Origin: Alphaproteobacteria bacterium
GTDB taxonomy: Bacteria; Pseudomonadota; Alphaproteobacteria; JAJFFI01
Assembly (NCBI GenBank): GCA_030066595.1
Contig: JASJBI010000030.1
Coordinates: forward strand, 1 to 43,605
Direction: 5' to 3'
DNA: 43,605 nt
Shown here in pieces: positions 35,043-43,605 of this stretch. Under the pieces are notes generated by a model that was not told the DNA's origin, ran no database searches, and saw nothing but the letters and a program-made list of their open reading frames with translations. Every line of letters begins with the position of its first letter. Position 1 is the first letter of the stretch. The position numbers were made by a program, and so were the translations under genes.

Positions 35043-36586
35043 GCCTGACCGTCACGTCCGAGGTCGGCGCGCGGATCGAACGGGCAAGCCCCTACGACCT
35101 GCTCACCTTGATCGCGGTCGCCGGTCTGATCACATTTGCCGGCTGGCTCTCGCTCTCGACGCTCTTGAACCATGACAGCGGCTGGTATCTGCACGCCACC
35201 AAGGACTGGCTCGCCGGTGGCCGCCTCTACGTGGACATCGTCGAGGTCAACCCGCCGCTCGCCTTTGCGCTGACCGTCCCCCCGGTCTGGCTGTCCCAAC
35301 AGACCGGTCTGTTCGTCGTCGATCTGTTTTTCATCTGGGTGCATGTCCTGACGGCGGTTTCCCTGTGCCTCTGCTGGTTCGTGCTGCAGCGGATGTGGGA
35401 GCTGCCGCCGGCGCTGTGCCGCCTGGTGTTGGTCGTGCTGTTTCTGGCGCTCGTCCTGGGCACCTGGCGGCAGATCGGCCAGCGCGAGCATTTCCTGTTG
35501 ATCTTTACCTATCCCTATCTGCTGCTGGCCGCGCTCAGAGTTTCCGGCGGGCGGGCGCCGGCGGGACTGGCGGGGACGGTCGGCGCTATGGCCGCCTTCG
35601 GCTTCGCGCTCAAGCCCCATTTCCTGCTGGTTCCGGCATTGCTCGAGCTGTATCGACTGGTCAGTGTCGGCCGTCTACGACGGATCTTGCGGGCAGAGAC
35701 CCTGACCCTCGGTCTGCTGCTGGTGCTCTATGCCGCGGCGGTGGTCCATCTGACCCCGGCCTATCTGGACCGTATCGTGCCCTGGGCGCTCGAGGTCTAC
35801 GGCAGCTACGCAAACCCGCTGCTCGCCGTGCTGTTGCGCTGGGAGACGGCGTTGTTGGTGGCCGCGGCGGCGGCCTATTTCAGCATGATGCAGCGTTCTG
35901 CTGCGGGTCCGTTGGCCGGCGTCTTCCTGATCGCCGCGATCGCCTTCTTCGTCATCTACCTCGTGCAGATGAAGGGCTGGTCCTATCACCGGATGCCGGT
36001 CACCGCGACCGCCTTCGTCGTGCTCGCCCTCTGTCTGACCGAAGGGTTGCGACGGGGGGAGGCGCCGATCGACCTGCTGCGCTCGGCCGCGGTGCTGGTG
36101 GTGTTCGCCTGGACCTGCGGCTGGCTGGTGCTGCAGGGCAGCTACAAGAACGGGTTCTTCGACCGGGCGCTGCCGGCGATCGAGGCGCAGGCGCCGCGGC
36201 GCACGCTGCACGTGCTGTCGAGCAACGTCTGGCAGTCCTATCCCCTGGTGAACTATGCGCGGCTCGAATCGGTCTCCCGGTTTTCGACGCTTTGGCTGCT
36301 GCCGGGCACGGTCTCCGGCCTGGCGGACGACACGCCGGAGCTGTCCGCCGACAAGCGCGCGCGCCTGGAGGCGATCGAGCGCTATGCCGTGGCGGCGGTG
36401 CTCGAGGATCTGGAGCGGGGCGCGCCCGAGTTGATCCTGCTCGATGTCCGCCCGGAGAAGACCTATTTCGACGGGCCGTTCGACTATCTCAGCTATCTCT
36501 CGCGCGAGCCGCGCTTCGCCGCGTTCTGGAAACGGTACGAGCGGGTGGCCGAACTGCCGGGCTTCGATCTCTACCGGAGGCGCTGA
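35039..36586 (+). CDS. Polytopic GT-C-like membrane glycosyltransferase
   Basis: The 515-residue protein has about ten hydrophobic segments. The first (LLTLIAVAGLITFAGWLSL) is followed by a periplasmic loop with NHDSGWYLHATKDWLAGGRLYVDIVEVNPP, the acidic first-loop arrangement of GT-C enzymes (ArnT, PMT and PglB relatives), where the Asp takes part in catalysis or metal binding. The C-terminal 120 residues are a soluble periplasmic part. GT-C enzymes use polyprenyl-phosphate sugars to glycosylate lipids or glycans in the periplasm. The exact substrate is unknown. The ATG overlaps the methyltransferase stop. GC is as high as the neighbours. Confidence 0.75.
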   Translation: MSLTVTSEVGARIERASPYDLLTLIAVAGLITFAGWLSLSTLLNHDSGWYLHATKDWLAGGRLYVDIVEVNPPLAFALTVPPVWLSQQTGLFVVDLFFIWVHVLTAVSLCLCWFVLQRMWELPPALCRLVLVVLFLALVLGTWRQIGQREHFLLIFTYPYLLLAALRVSGGRAPAGLAGTVGAMAAFGFALKPHFLLVPALLELYRLVSVGRLRRILRAETLTLGLLLVLYAAAVVHLTPAYLDRIVPWALEVYGSYANPLLAVLLRWETALLVAAAAAYFSMMQRSAAGPLAGVFLIAAIAFFVIYLVQMKGWSYHRMPVTATAFVVLALCLTEGLRRGEAPIDLLRSAAVLVVFAWTCGWLVLQGSYKNGFFDRALPAIEAQAPRRTLHVLSSNVWQSYPLVNYARLESVSRFSTLWLLPGTVSGLADDTPELSADKRARLEAIERYAVAAVLEDLERGAPELILLDVRPEKTYFDGPFDYLSYLSREPRFAAFWKRYERVAELPGFDLYRRR

Positions 36587-36726
36587 CACGCTGGCTGCTG
36601 AGCGTCCGGCCCTCGGATCTGCCGGAGATGCGGGTCAGCGCGGGTTTTACCCAATACTAAGCGTCCGTATGTGAGCATGGCTCATTCCCCCCGATCCAGC
36701 GTCCCAAACCGGCATCGAAACGCCAC

Positions 36727-38778
36727 ATGAGCGCGCTCGTCCCCAGCCTTGGCCTAGACCGTGTGGACCGGGTCAAGATCTCGGTCTTGATCTTGGTTGC
36801 TCTGCTCACGATTGGCTTTTCCCTGTTCCTCAACAAACCGGGCCATCTAATCGGAGACGAGAGCGTCTATCACGTTATGACGCGGAGCTTCGCTCAGGCG
36901 GGCAGCCTCGAGCTGCTGAATGGGTATCATGAATTCCCTTCCAAAGAGCTGGTGTTTCCTGTCTCCCATCCGATTGACGGGCGTCTTCTGTCCCAATACC
37001 CCTACCTCTATCCGGTGCTGGCATCGCCGTTCTATCTGGCGATGGGGTACAGCGGTCTTTTTGTTTTCAATACGTTAGCATTGCTTGGCGCGGTCTGGCT
37101 CTGTTTTGCTACGGCGCAGGTCTTGTTCCGGGACCGGAGCCTGTCGCTCAACGCGTGCCTGATCCTGGTCTTCGCCACCTATGCCTGGGAGTATTCCCAG
37201 GCGGCCTGGCCGCATGCGGTGTCGATGTTGTTCGTCTGCGGTGCAGCCTACTTTGCGGCACGTGCCGTAACCGATCGGGAGACCGGACGCTCTGCGCTGC
37301 TGGCCCTAATGTCCGGAGTGATCGCGGGGTTCGGCGTCGGCGTTCGCATTGATGTGATCTTGGTGGCGCCCGCCTTGGTGTTGCCCTTCCTGCTGAGCAA
37401 TACGGTATCCCTGAAGAACGCGATCGCCGCGATTCTGGGCATGGCGCCTGGTCTCGCCGTTCTCGCGGCAACGAACTACGCCAAGTTCGGAATCCTCTCG
37501 CCTTTCTCCTATGGCCCCAAGCCAAGCGGGTCCGCTGTCGACCCTTGGTCGTATCTGCCGGTTGCACTGGCCGGCGTCGCCATCGTTGCCGCGATCCGGG
37601 TCTGGCAGCAGCCAGGCGTTCGCGACTTTGTCAGGACACGCTGGCGATTATGCGCCGCTGGTGCGTGCCTGGCGATCGTTCTGATGCTCCTTCATCCCGC
37701 CATTTGGACGTTGGTGGCTCGATCAGCGCACGGCGCCTATCAGCTTCTGGTCGATCTCAGGGTTCGTGATCTGGGCATCCTTGAAGGCGCGCTCAGTCGC
37801 GGTCCGGGCGGCAGCATGATTTACATGGGGGCCCTCAAGAAGTCGCTGCTGCAGAGCTGCCCTTACTTGGTGACGCTGGTCCTGCCCCTACTGATTGTGG
37901 TGACCGGCGGCAGAGACGCGCGGCGTTTGGGGTTGCTGTTTCTAGTTCCCGCCTCGTTCTGGGCGGTCTTCTCGTACTTCGCCTGGCACGGCGGGCACAG
38001 CCTCAACCTTCGCTACTTCGTTCCGACGCTGCCCTTCGTCGCAATCCTGACCGCCTACGGGTGGCGTGAGGTCATGGCCCGTACTGTAGCGCCCGCATTG
38101 GGCCTTCGACTCGGGCTCTTGCTCTCGGTTCTGGTGGTGGCCGGTTCGACGCTCCCGGTCCATATCCAAATGCGGCCGATCTCCGAGCTGGAGTTCATCC
38201 TGCTCACGATTCCGCTGTGCCTTGCCTGCCTGCTGCTCGCTTTGCTGTTGGCGCAGAGGCTTACGAGCGGTCGGTTGGCGCGCCTTGCTGGCACTTGCGC
38301 CATAGCCGGATTGGTTCTCTCATTCGCCTGGGCCGGCACGGTCGCGTTGACCTACGATTTCCCGCGGGCGTTGATCAAGCGGTCCGTTACGCATCGCATG
38401 TCCGCCGAGATGGCCAGTACCATCTCAGCCAACTCAATCCTGTTCGTGGAATACGCGACTCCGTTCTCAGGCGTGTACGAAACTGATGGCATCCGCCTTG
38501 CCCAGGTGACCTGGGACGACTTCGCGGGATTCCGCCCGCTCGTGGACTTCCACCTCGGGGCGGGACGGCCCGTCTATGTCCTTGTCGGCGAGGAAAGCTG
38601 GGACAAGGCAAGACGCGGCGGACTGCTGGACGGGCTTGAACTGGTTGAGATTTCCAACATGTTGGGCAATCCGCTGATGCAGCTTGTGCTCAAGCCGGCA
38701 CCGGGCCGGGCCGGTGCCCCGCAGCGCCTTGGAAGTAAGCCAAACCTTAACGATAGCGCCTCTAGAGTCGGGCCCTAG
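36727..38778 (+). CDS. Large polytopic GT-C-like membrane protein
   Basis: The 683-residue protein has more than ten membrane segments. The first loop has HLIGDESVYHVMTRSFAQAGSLELL, with the DE pair typical of GT-C glycosyltransferases. The C-terminal region (about 590-683) is soluble, with VYETDGIRLAQVTWDDF and PVYVLVGEESWDKARRGG. I can say only that it probably transfers a sugar from a polyprenyl carrier in the periplasm. Its GC and codon use look less extreme than the flanking genes, suggesting a separate origin. The gap before it is 140 bases, and 145 bases separate it from the GT2 gene, so it may have its own promoter. ATG 36727 has no strong ribosome site. Confidence 0.72.
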   Translation: MSALVPSLGLDRVDRVKISVLILVALLTIGFSLFLNKPGHLIGDESVYHVMTRSFAQAGSLELLNGYHEFPSKELVFPVSHPIDGRLLSQYPYLYPVLASPFYLAMGYSGLFVFNTLALLGAVWLCFATAQVLFRDRSLSLNACLILVFATYAWEYSQAAWPHAVSMLFVCGAAYFAARAVTDRETGRSALLALMSGVIAGFGVGVRIDVILVAPALVLPFLLSNTVSLKNAIAAILGMAPGLAVLAATNYAKFGILSPFSYGPKPSGSAVDPWSYLPVALAGVAIVAAIRVWQQPGVRDFVRTRWRLCAAGACLAIVLMLLHPAIWTLVARSAHGAYQLLVDLRVRDLGILEGALSRGPGGSMIYMGALKKSLLQSCPYLVTLVLPLLIVVTGGRDARRLGLLFLVPASFWAVFSYFAWHGGHSLNLRYFVPTLPFVAILTAYGWREVMARTVAPALGLRLGLLLSVLVVAGSTLPVHIQMRPISELEFILLTIPLCLACLLLALLLAQRLTSGRLARLAGTCAIAGLVLSFAWAGTVALTYDFPRALIKRSVTHRMSAEMASTISANSILFVEYATPFSGVYETDGIRLAQVTWDDFAGFRPLVDFHLGAGRPVYVLVGEESWDKARRGGLLDGLELVEISNMLGNPLMQLVLKPAPGRAGAPQRLGSKPNLNDSASRVGP

Positions 38779-38923
38779 CGGGTCCGCTTGCCAGGCCGGT
38801 CTCTGCCGCAGTCACAGACACCGTCGACAACACGGGACGGGTGCCGTAGCGGTCCGGAGAGCAGCCCGCCGAGGCTCAACGGGGTCCGACAGAAGCTTTT
38901 GGACGCGGTCTGGGACGCCCAGC

Positions 38924-39994
38924 ATGAAGCTGATTGTGCAGATCCCCTGCTACAACGAGGAAGGCACGCTCGCCCGGACCGTGCGCGACATCCCGCGCGT
39001 GATCGCGGGCGTCGACAGCGTCGAGGTGCTGATCGTGGACGACGGCTCGCGCGACCGCACGGTCGAGGTGGCGCGGGACTGCGGCGTCGACCACATCGTC
39101 CGGCACCCCAACAACAAGGGCCTGGCACGCAGCTTTCGCACCGGGCTCGAGGCCTGCCTCCGGCACGGCGCCGACATCATCGTGAACACCGACGGCGACA
39201 ACCAGTACGCCGGCGCGGACATCCCGAAGCTGATCCAGCCGATCCTGGACGGCCGGGCCGACATCGTGGTGGGCGATAGGCAGACCGACGGCATTGCGCA
39301 TTTTTCCTGGCTCAAGAAGAAGCTGCAGCGCTTCGGCAGCGCCTTCGTGCGCCAGCTCTCGGGCACCCAGGTTCCGGACGCGGTCAGCGGCTTCCGCGCG
39401 CTGTCGCGCGAGGCGGCGCTGCGCATCAACATCGTCACCTCGTTCAGCTACACCATCGAGATGCTGATCCAGGCGGGCAACAAGCGCATGGCCGTGGCCT
39501 CGGTGCCGATCGCCACCAACGGCAAGCTGCGCGAGTCGCGGCTGTTCCGCAACATGCCGGTCTTCCTGGCCCGGTCGGCCGAGACGATCGCCCGCATGTA
39601 CGCGATGTACCGGCCACTGAAGGTGTTCTCCGCCCTCGGCGCGATCCTGCTGCTGGCCGGCGCGGCGCCGATCGTCCGCTTTCTCTACTTCTATTTCGCT
39701 GGCGACGGCTCCGGCCATGTCCAGTCTCTGATCCTCGGCGGCGTGCTGATCCTCGCTGGCTCCATGACGCTGCTGATCGGGCTGCTGGCGGATCTCATCA
39801 ACTTCAACCGCCGGCTGATCGAGACGACGCTGGAGAAGGTGTCGCGGATCGAGTTGTCGCTGAGCCGCCAGGACAAGGATGGGCCCGCGCACGGAAAGCC
39901 GCTCGACACGGCGGCGGTCCGGCGCGCGCTGGACGAGGCGGTGCGGCCAATGGCGGCCGCGGGCGGGCGGGGAGGCCAATCGGATGCGCCTTGA
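38924..39994 (+). CDS. Family 2 glycosyltransferase with C-terminal membrane segments
   Basis: From ATG 38924 the protein is 356 residues. It opens MKLIVQIPCYNEEGTLARTVRDI, followed by VEVLIVDDGSRDRTVEVA, ADIIVNTDGDNQYAGADIPKLI (the DxD-type metal site in NTDGDNQ), and QVPDAVSGFRALSREAALRI. Two hydrophobic segments at about 235-262 and 270-295 anchor it in the inner membrane, as in DPM1/GtrB-like enzymes that make polyprenyl-phosphate sugars. That would supply donors for the two GT-C-like proteins upstream. Its stop overlaps the DUF354 gene start by 11 bases. A longer in-frame reading upstream to 38684 is antisense-like and unlikely to be used. Confidence 0.9.
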   Translation: MKLIVQIPCYNEEGTLARTVRDIPRVIAGVDSVEVLIVDDGSRDRTVEVARDCGVDHIVRHPNNKGLARSFRTGLEACLRHGADIIVNTDGDNQYAGADIPKLIQPILDGRADIVVGDRQTDGIAHFSWLKKKLQRFGSAFVRQLSGTQVPDAVSGFRALSREAALRINIVTSFSYTIEMLIQAGNKRMAVASVPIATNGKLRESRLFRNMPVFLARSAETIARMYAMYRPLKVFSALGAILLLAGAAPIVRFLYFYFAGDGSGHVQSLILGGVLILAGSMTLLIGLLADLINFNRRLIETTLEKVSRIELSLSRQDKDGPAHGKPLDTAAVRRALDEAVRPMAAAGGRGGQSDAP

Positions 39995-41096
39995 TCAGGC
40001 TCGCCCGCGCGTCATCTTCGACTCGCATCATCCCAAGCACTATCTGACGGTGCGCCGGCTCGCGCGCCGATGCGAGGCGCATGGCATCGACGTGGTGTGG
40101 ACGGCCCGCGAGAAGGACGTCCTGGTCGACCTGATGCGCGCCGACGGCAACGATCCGCACGTTTTGACGACCGGGCGCCGGGGTCTCGTGGGCAAGCTCG
40201 GTGAACTGGTCCAATACGACTACAAGCTTGCCCGGCTGGCGCGAGAAATGCGCCCCTTCGCCTTGATGGGAAAGGCCGTCTCGCTGGCCCATGTGGGACG
40301 GCTGCTGGGCATCCCCAGCCTCCTGATCAACGACGACAGCGCCGCCGCCAACCCGCAATATCGCTATCTGGGCTTCCCGTTTGCCCATCGAATCCTGACG
40401 GCCGAATGCCTGGGCGAGACCTATGGTAGGCGGCAGCGGACCTATCCCGGCCTGATGGAGCTGGCCTATCTCCATCCCGATGCCTTCACCCCGGATCCGG
40501 CCATCCGCACGGAGCTCGGCGTGGCGCCCGACACGCGCATCTTCCTTATCCGTCTTGTGGCGATGGACGCCTATCACGACGTCCGCCAGCAGGGGATTTC
40601 GCGATCGCTACTGGACCGGGTGATCGAGATCTTGCGGCCCCATGGGCAGATCTACATCGTCGCCGAATCGGAGCTGCCCGAGGATTTGACGGAGTTCAGG
40701 CTGCCCTGCGGCGCTGAGCGTCTGCACCACGTGCTCGCCGAATGCGATCTGGTGCTGGGCGACGGGCCCACGGTGCCCGTCGAGGCGGCTCTGCTGGGTC
40801 GGCCCGCCTTCGCCTTCAGCAGTTACATCCCCAAGAACGCCTATGTGCGGGAGTTGGAACGCCGCTTCGGTTTGATTTGCGGTTACACACCGGGAAACGA
40901 GGCCGGTTTTCTCTGCCGCTTCGCGCGGGTCCTCGAAGATCCCGCCAGCCTGCAGCAATGGGCGGAGCGCAGGCAGGCCATGCTGGCGGAGTGGTCCGAT
41001 CCGACGGATGTGTACTGGGAAGAGCTCGAGCTGGTCTACCGCCGGGCCTATCCCGAAATCGGGGCCGGCGAACCGGCGCTCGCCGATGGCGCCTGA
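39984..41096 (+). CDS. DUF354 family protein (GT-B-like)
   Basis: The 370-residue protein matches the DUF354 family, related in fold to UDP-GlcNAc 2-epimerase and GT-B transferases. Visible parts are VIFDSHHPKHYLTVRRLARRCEAHGIDVVWTAREKDVLVDLM at the N-terminus, FALMGKAVSLAHVGRLLGIPSLLINDD, and the C-terminal nucleotide-sugar region LHHVLAECDLVLGDGPTVPVEAALLGRPAFAFSSY. Such genes are common in surface polysaccharide clusters, but the activity is not established. The start ATG 39984 is preceded by GGGGAGG and overlaps the GT2 gene. A 161-base gap separates it from the acyltransferase. Confidence 0.84.
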   Translation: MRLDQARPRVIFDSHHPKHYLTVRRLARRCEAHGIDVVWTAREKDVLVDLMRADGNDPHVLTTGRRGLVGKLGELVQYDYKLARLAREMRPFALMGKAVSLAHVGRLLGIPSLLINDDSAAANPQYRYLGFPFAHRILTAECLGETYGRRQRTYPGLMELAYLHPDAFTPDPAIRTELGVAPDTRIFLIRLVAMDAYHDVRQQGISRSLLDRVIEILRPHGQIYIVAESELPEDLTEFRLPCGAERLHHVLAECDLVLGDGPTVPVEAALLGRPAFAFSSYIPKNAYVRELERRFGLICGYTPGNEAGFLCRFARVLEDPASLQQWAERRQAMLAEWSDPTDVYWEELELVYRRAYPEIGAGEPALADGA

Positions 41097-41257
41097 CCAC
41101 AATGCCTCCGATCGGCGTCCGCGAAGCTTTCGTGCATTGGGTCGCGCAACCCACGTTACGGTCCTGGCGGAATTGCCATACCAAGCGGCATCCGAGCTTT
41201 TCGACGGCGATATCGTTCCCTGTGCTCGCCGGTTTGCATTAGGGCGGTAAGGCAAAG

Positions 41258-42352
41258 ATGTTTGGGACGCTCCGTTTCTTCTTGGCGTTTCTTGTGGTCG
41301 CTCAGCACCTGGCCCTGGCGTACGGGGTCGGGAACATCGCCGTGTTTGGGTTCTTCATTCTGAGTGGCTACCTGATGACAGTGGTCACGCAGACGGTATA
41401 TGCCGATGCACTCGATCGTTATGCGCTCAACCGATCGCTTCGCATATTTCCGCCCTATCTGGCGGTTCTGTTCGCAACAATCGTAGTGCTCTTGATTCTC
41501 CCCATTCCAATCTGGACCCCGGTTGTTCGGGTGCCCGAAACGGTTTTGGAGTGGATCACGAACGTAACGACAATTGGCCTTACGCAGGACTCCATGGGTG
41601 CGCGCCCTCTGCCGCACGCCTGGTCGCTCTTCGTTGAGTTGTTCTACTACGCGCTCATCCCGCTCCTGGCCCGAACGCCCCGAACGACCCTCTTGTGGTT
41701 CGCAGTTAGCGTCGCCTATGCCGTCTTGGCGTGGGATCTGCCCTTTTACGACCGCTACTTCTCTCTAGCGGCCGGCTCGCTCCCATTCAGCCTGGGTGCG
41801 ATGATTTTTCACTACGGGGGTCCGACCCGAGAACGGCGCGTTCCCGTACTGCTGGGTGTGATCGTGTTCGCGGTGGTTCTTGCTTCCACCATACTGGTTC
41901 CCGACGACCTTGCGCGGTCATTGCATCTCTATCTGGGAATGATCGTCGTTGCGTATCTCGTATTCGCGCTGGCGTCGCGGAACGCGAGCGGATTTCTGAA
42001 CCGGCTCGATTGCCTGCTGGGCGATCTGGCGTATCCCGTGTTCCTGTGTCACTGGTTGGTGGGCGCCGTTGTTGCCTATGCTTTTGAGCTGCCGCGTTCC
42101 GTTGAACTCCTGACCGTGAGCCTGCCTTTCGTCGTGCTTGCTTCATTGGCCATCCGATGGCTCGTGGAACTGCCGCTCGCCTCGGTTCGTGACAGGGTAC
42201 GGCATTCGGTGGCATCCGCATTGGCTTCCGGGGCCCATCCCTCCGATGGAACTGGCCGGCGCCAGCATGGTCTAGCCGGTGCGCAACGGAACATGGCGGA
42301 GCGCCTGCAGCCGGGCACAGCAGCAAGGATGGCGAGGACAGATGGCGCATGA
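41258..42352 (+). CDS. Membrane O-acyltransferase (acyltransferase 3 family)
   Basis: The 364-residue polytopic protein is an OafA/NodX-type acyltransferase. The first segment RFFLAFLVVAQHLALAYG holds the conserved His (about residue 17). The family phrases FFILSGYLM, YALNRSLRIFPPYLAVLF (R-x-x-RI-x-P) and LPHAWSLFVELFYYALIPLLAR are present, and PVFLCHWLVGA lies near the end. It should acetylate or otherwise acylate a sugar of the surface glycan from the cytoplasmic donor. GC is visibly lower than its neighbours, a sign of transfer. The ATG at 41258 follows TAAGG. Its 3' end overlaps the GT4 gene by 11 bases; the last 40 residues (polar) read like run-on past the true core. Confidence 0.88.
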   Translation: MFGTLRFFLAFLVVAQHLALAYGVGNIAVFGFFILSGYLMTVVTQTVYADALDRYALNRSLRIFPPYLAVLFATIVVLLILPIPIWTPVVRVPETVLEWITNVTTIGLTQDSMGARPLPHAWSLFVELFYYALIPLLARTPRTTLLWFAVSVAYAVLAWDLPFYDRYFSLAAGSLPFSLGAMIFHYGGPTRERRVPVLLGVIVFAVVLASTILVPDDLARSLHLYLGMIVVAYLVFALASRNASGFLNRLDCLLGDLAYPVFLCHWLVGAVVAYAFELPRSVELLTVSLPFVVLASLAIRWLVELPLASVRDRVRHSVASALASGAHPSDGTGRRQHGLAGAQRNMAERLQPGTAARMARTDGA

Positions 42353-43532
42353 GATGACGCTGCGGGACGAGGGGCGACAACTGCGCATCTGCGTCCTGGC
42401 CAATGCGCAGGCCGTCCACACCCGGCGCTGGGCGACCGCCTATGCGGCCCGCGGGCACGAGGTCCACGTGCTGTCCATACGCCACGAAGAGATCGAGGGC
42501 GTACGCGTACACGCGGTTTCGGTCGGGCCGGTCAATGCCGCATCGCGGATCTGGACGCTGTTGTCCTATCTGCGTCTCATGCTCGCAGCGCGCGGGCGGC
42601 TCAAACGCATCTCGCCCGATGTCGTGCATGCCCACTACACGATTACGCATGGCGTGATCGCAGCGGTCTCCGGGTTTCACCCCCGCATCGTTTCGGCCTG
42701 GGGCCGCGACGTCATCTGGGACGGGGCCGGACGGATGCCGACTCCGCTCCGCTGGCTCAACATGTTCGCCTTGCGGCGTTCGGATCTGGTCTGCTCGACC
42801 AGTCGCTTCATGTGCGCCCACGTGAACGCCTTCATGCCGCCCGGCCGCGAGGTCCAGCATGTGCCGTTCGGCGTCGATCCGGATGTATTCGCGCCCGCTC
42901 GGGACGACGGAGATCGTGGGGACAACCAGGTGCGGATCGGATTCGTCAAGACGCTGAAGCCGAAATACGGACCTGACATCCTGATCCGTGCCATGCCGCA
43001 GATCCTGTCAGGCGTACCCGGCGCACAGCTGATCATCGCCGGTCGAGGTCCGATGCGGCGCGAGCTCCTGGAGCTTGCGCGAGAGCTTGGCGTGGCGGAT
43101 CGCGTTGAGTTCCTTGGATTCGTCCCGCATGACGAGGTTGCGGGCTTGATGCGCACCTTCGACGTCTCCGTCAATTGTTCGGTGTTCCCGTCCGAGTCGT
43201 TTGGCGTAGCAATCCTCGAAGCCTCGGCCTGCGGCGTGCCGGTGGTGGTGACGCGGGTCGGCGGCGTAACAGAGGCCTGTCAAGACGGCGAAACCGGCCT
43301 CCTGGTTGAGCCGCGCTCCAGCGAGGCCCTGGCGCGCGCAATCATCCACCTTGCGGAGGATCCGGCATCGCGGTCGCGCATGGGGCAGGCCGGCCGGGCA
43401 TTCGTGGTCGAAAACTACCAGTGGGCCGCCTGCGTCGACCGGATGCTGACTTGCATGACAGAAATGCTCGGGCGTTCCGAGCGACAAGAGGGGCAAGAGC
43501 CGTGGGCGGAACTTGTCGCAGACCGGAAATGA
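42342..43532 (+). CDS. Family 4 glycosyltransferase
   Basis: The 396-residue protein is a GT-B fold retaining glycosyltransferase. The N-terminal half shows RICVLANAQAVHTRRWATAYAARGHEVHVLS and DVVHAHYTITHGVIAAV. The C-terminal half has RIGFVKTLKPKYGPDILIRAMPQI, AQLIIAGRGPMRRELLELARELGVADRVEFLGFVPHDEVAGLM, and the E-x7-E donor site ESFGVAILEASACGVPVVVTRVGGVTE. The start ATG 42342 follows GAGGACAG; ATG 42354 is a weaker choice. It overlaps the acyltransferase gene and is itself overlapped by the next, partial gene (ATGA). It adds one sugar during cytoplasmic assembly of the glycan. Confidence 0.92.
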   Translation: MAHEMTLRDEGRQLRICVLANAQAVHTRRWATAYAARGHEVHVLSIRHEEIEGVRVHAVSVGPVNAASRIWTLLSYLRLMLAARGRLKRISPDVVHAHYTITHGVIAAVSGFHPRIVSAWGRDVIWDGAGRMPTPLRWLNMFALRRSDLVCSTSRFMCAHVNAFMPPGREVQHVPFGVDPDVFAPARDDGDRGDNQVRIGFVKTLKPKYGPDILIRAMPQILSGVPGAQLIIAGRGPMRRELLELARELGVADRVEFLGFVPHDEVAGLMRTFDVSVNCSVFPSESFGVAILEASACGVPVVVTRVGGVTEACQDGETGLLVEPRSSEALARAIIHLAEDPASRSRMGQAGRAFVVENYQWAACVDRMLTCMTEMLGRSERQEGQEPWAELVADRK

Positions 43533-43605
43533 CGGCGCTGCACAAGTCCAACCTCCTCTTTCAGAGTGAGCAGCATCCGCTGGTCGCGGAGAGCTTTCCC
43601 GACTT
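43529..43605 (+). CDS. Start of a further gene, cut by the window edge
   Basis: An ATG at 43529 overlaps the GT4 stop in the ATGA manner and opens MTALHKSNLLFQSEQHPLVAESF before the sequence ends. Twenty-five codons are too few to identify it; coupling suggests it belongs to the same glycan operon. Confidence 0.5.
   Translation, partial: MTALHKSNLLFQSEQHPLVAESFPD

Overview
The window is a GC-rich (roughly 65%) bacterial chromosome segment. Gene content and intergenic repeats fit an alphaproteobacterium, probably of the Rhodospirillales type: an aerobic CoA-dependent aminobenzoate pathway, pqiABC, a baeRF protein, and 'CCCTCCCCC' and 'TCATCCTGAG' palindromic repeats. The taxonomic call is an inference from style and content, not from a marker gene. 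I see no rRNA, tRNA, CRISPR array, intact IS element or phage gene.

Positions 1-8100 hold loosely packed single genes separated by long, somewhat lower-GC gaps: a signal-anchored hypothetical protein, a GFA-type zinc protein, a lipoprotein-like alpha/beta hydrolase, a dicarboxylate-symporter-type transporter fused to a periplasmic solute-binding domain, and a baeRF-family protein. Positions 8103-9832 hold a duplicated DsbA-like (2-hydroxychromene-2-carboxylate isomerase family) gene. The first copy is broken and runs into an antisense OB-fold-like lipoprotein gene. An XRE regulator follows.

Positions 10862-20728 form the metabolic core. A RidA-family gene diverges from a long operon: SDR dehydrogenase, MarR regulator, crotonase, acyl-CoA dehydrogenase, OYE-type flavin oxidoreductase, 2-aminobenzoate-CoA ligase, and a fused 2-aminobenzoyl-CoA monooxygenase/reductase. 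Together these read as aerobic anthranilate breakdown through CoA thioesters: ligation, one-step hydroxylation plus ring reduction, then beta-oxidation-like steps. The shared divergent promoter region carries a near-ideal 10+2+10 palindrome that would overlap the core promoters on both sides, a likely MarR operator. Palindromic repeats sit between genes at two points in the operon.

Positions 20781-30703 hold a membrane histidine kinase with a stand-alone receiver, pqiABC (intermembrane lipid transport), an AraC regulator divergent from a methyltransferase, and a DASS-type anion transporter paired with a tandem universal stress protein. Positions 30972-34074 hold an OsmC-like protein with a flavin-dependent oxidoreductase, and a YafJ-type class II glutamine amidotransferase.

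Positions 34290-43605 form a surface polysaccharide or glycolipid locus: a methyltransferase, two polytopic GT-C-like proteins, a GT2 enzyme, a DUF354 protein, an O-acyltransferase and a GT4 enzyme, mostly tightly coupled, running off the right edge into a partial gene. Two of these genes (36727-38778 and 41258-42352) look lower in GC than their neighbours, suggesting mosaic acquisition.
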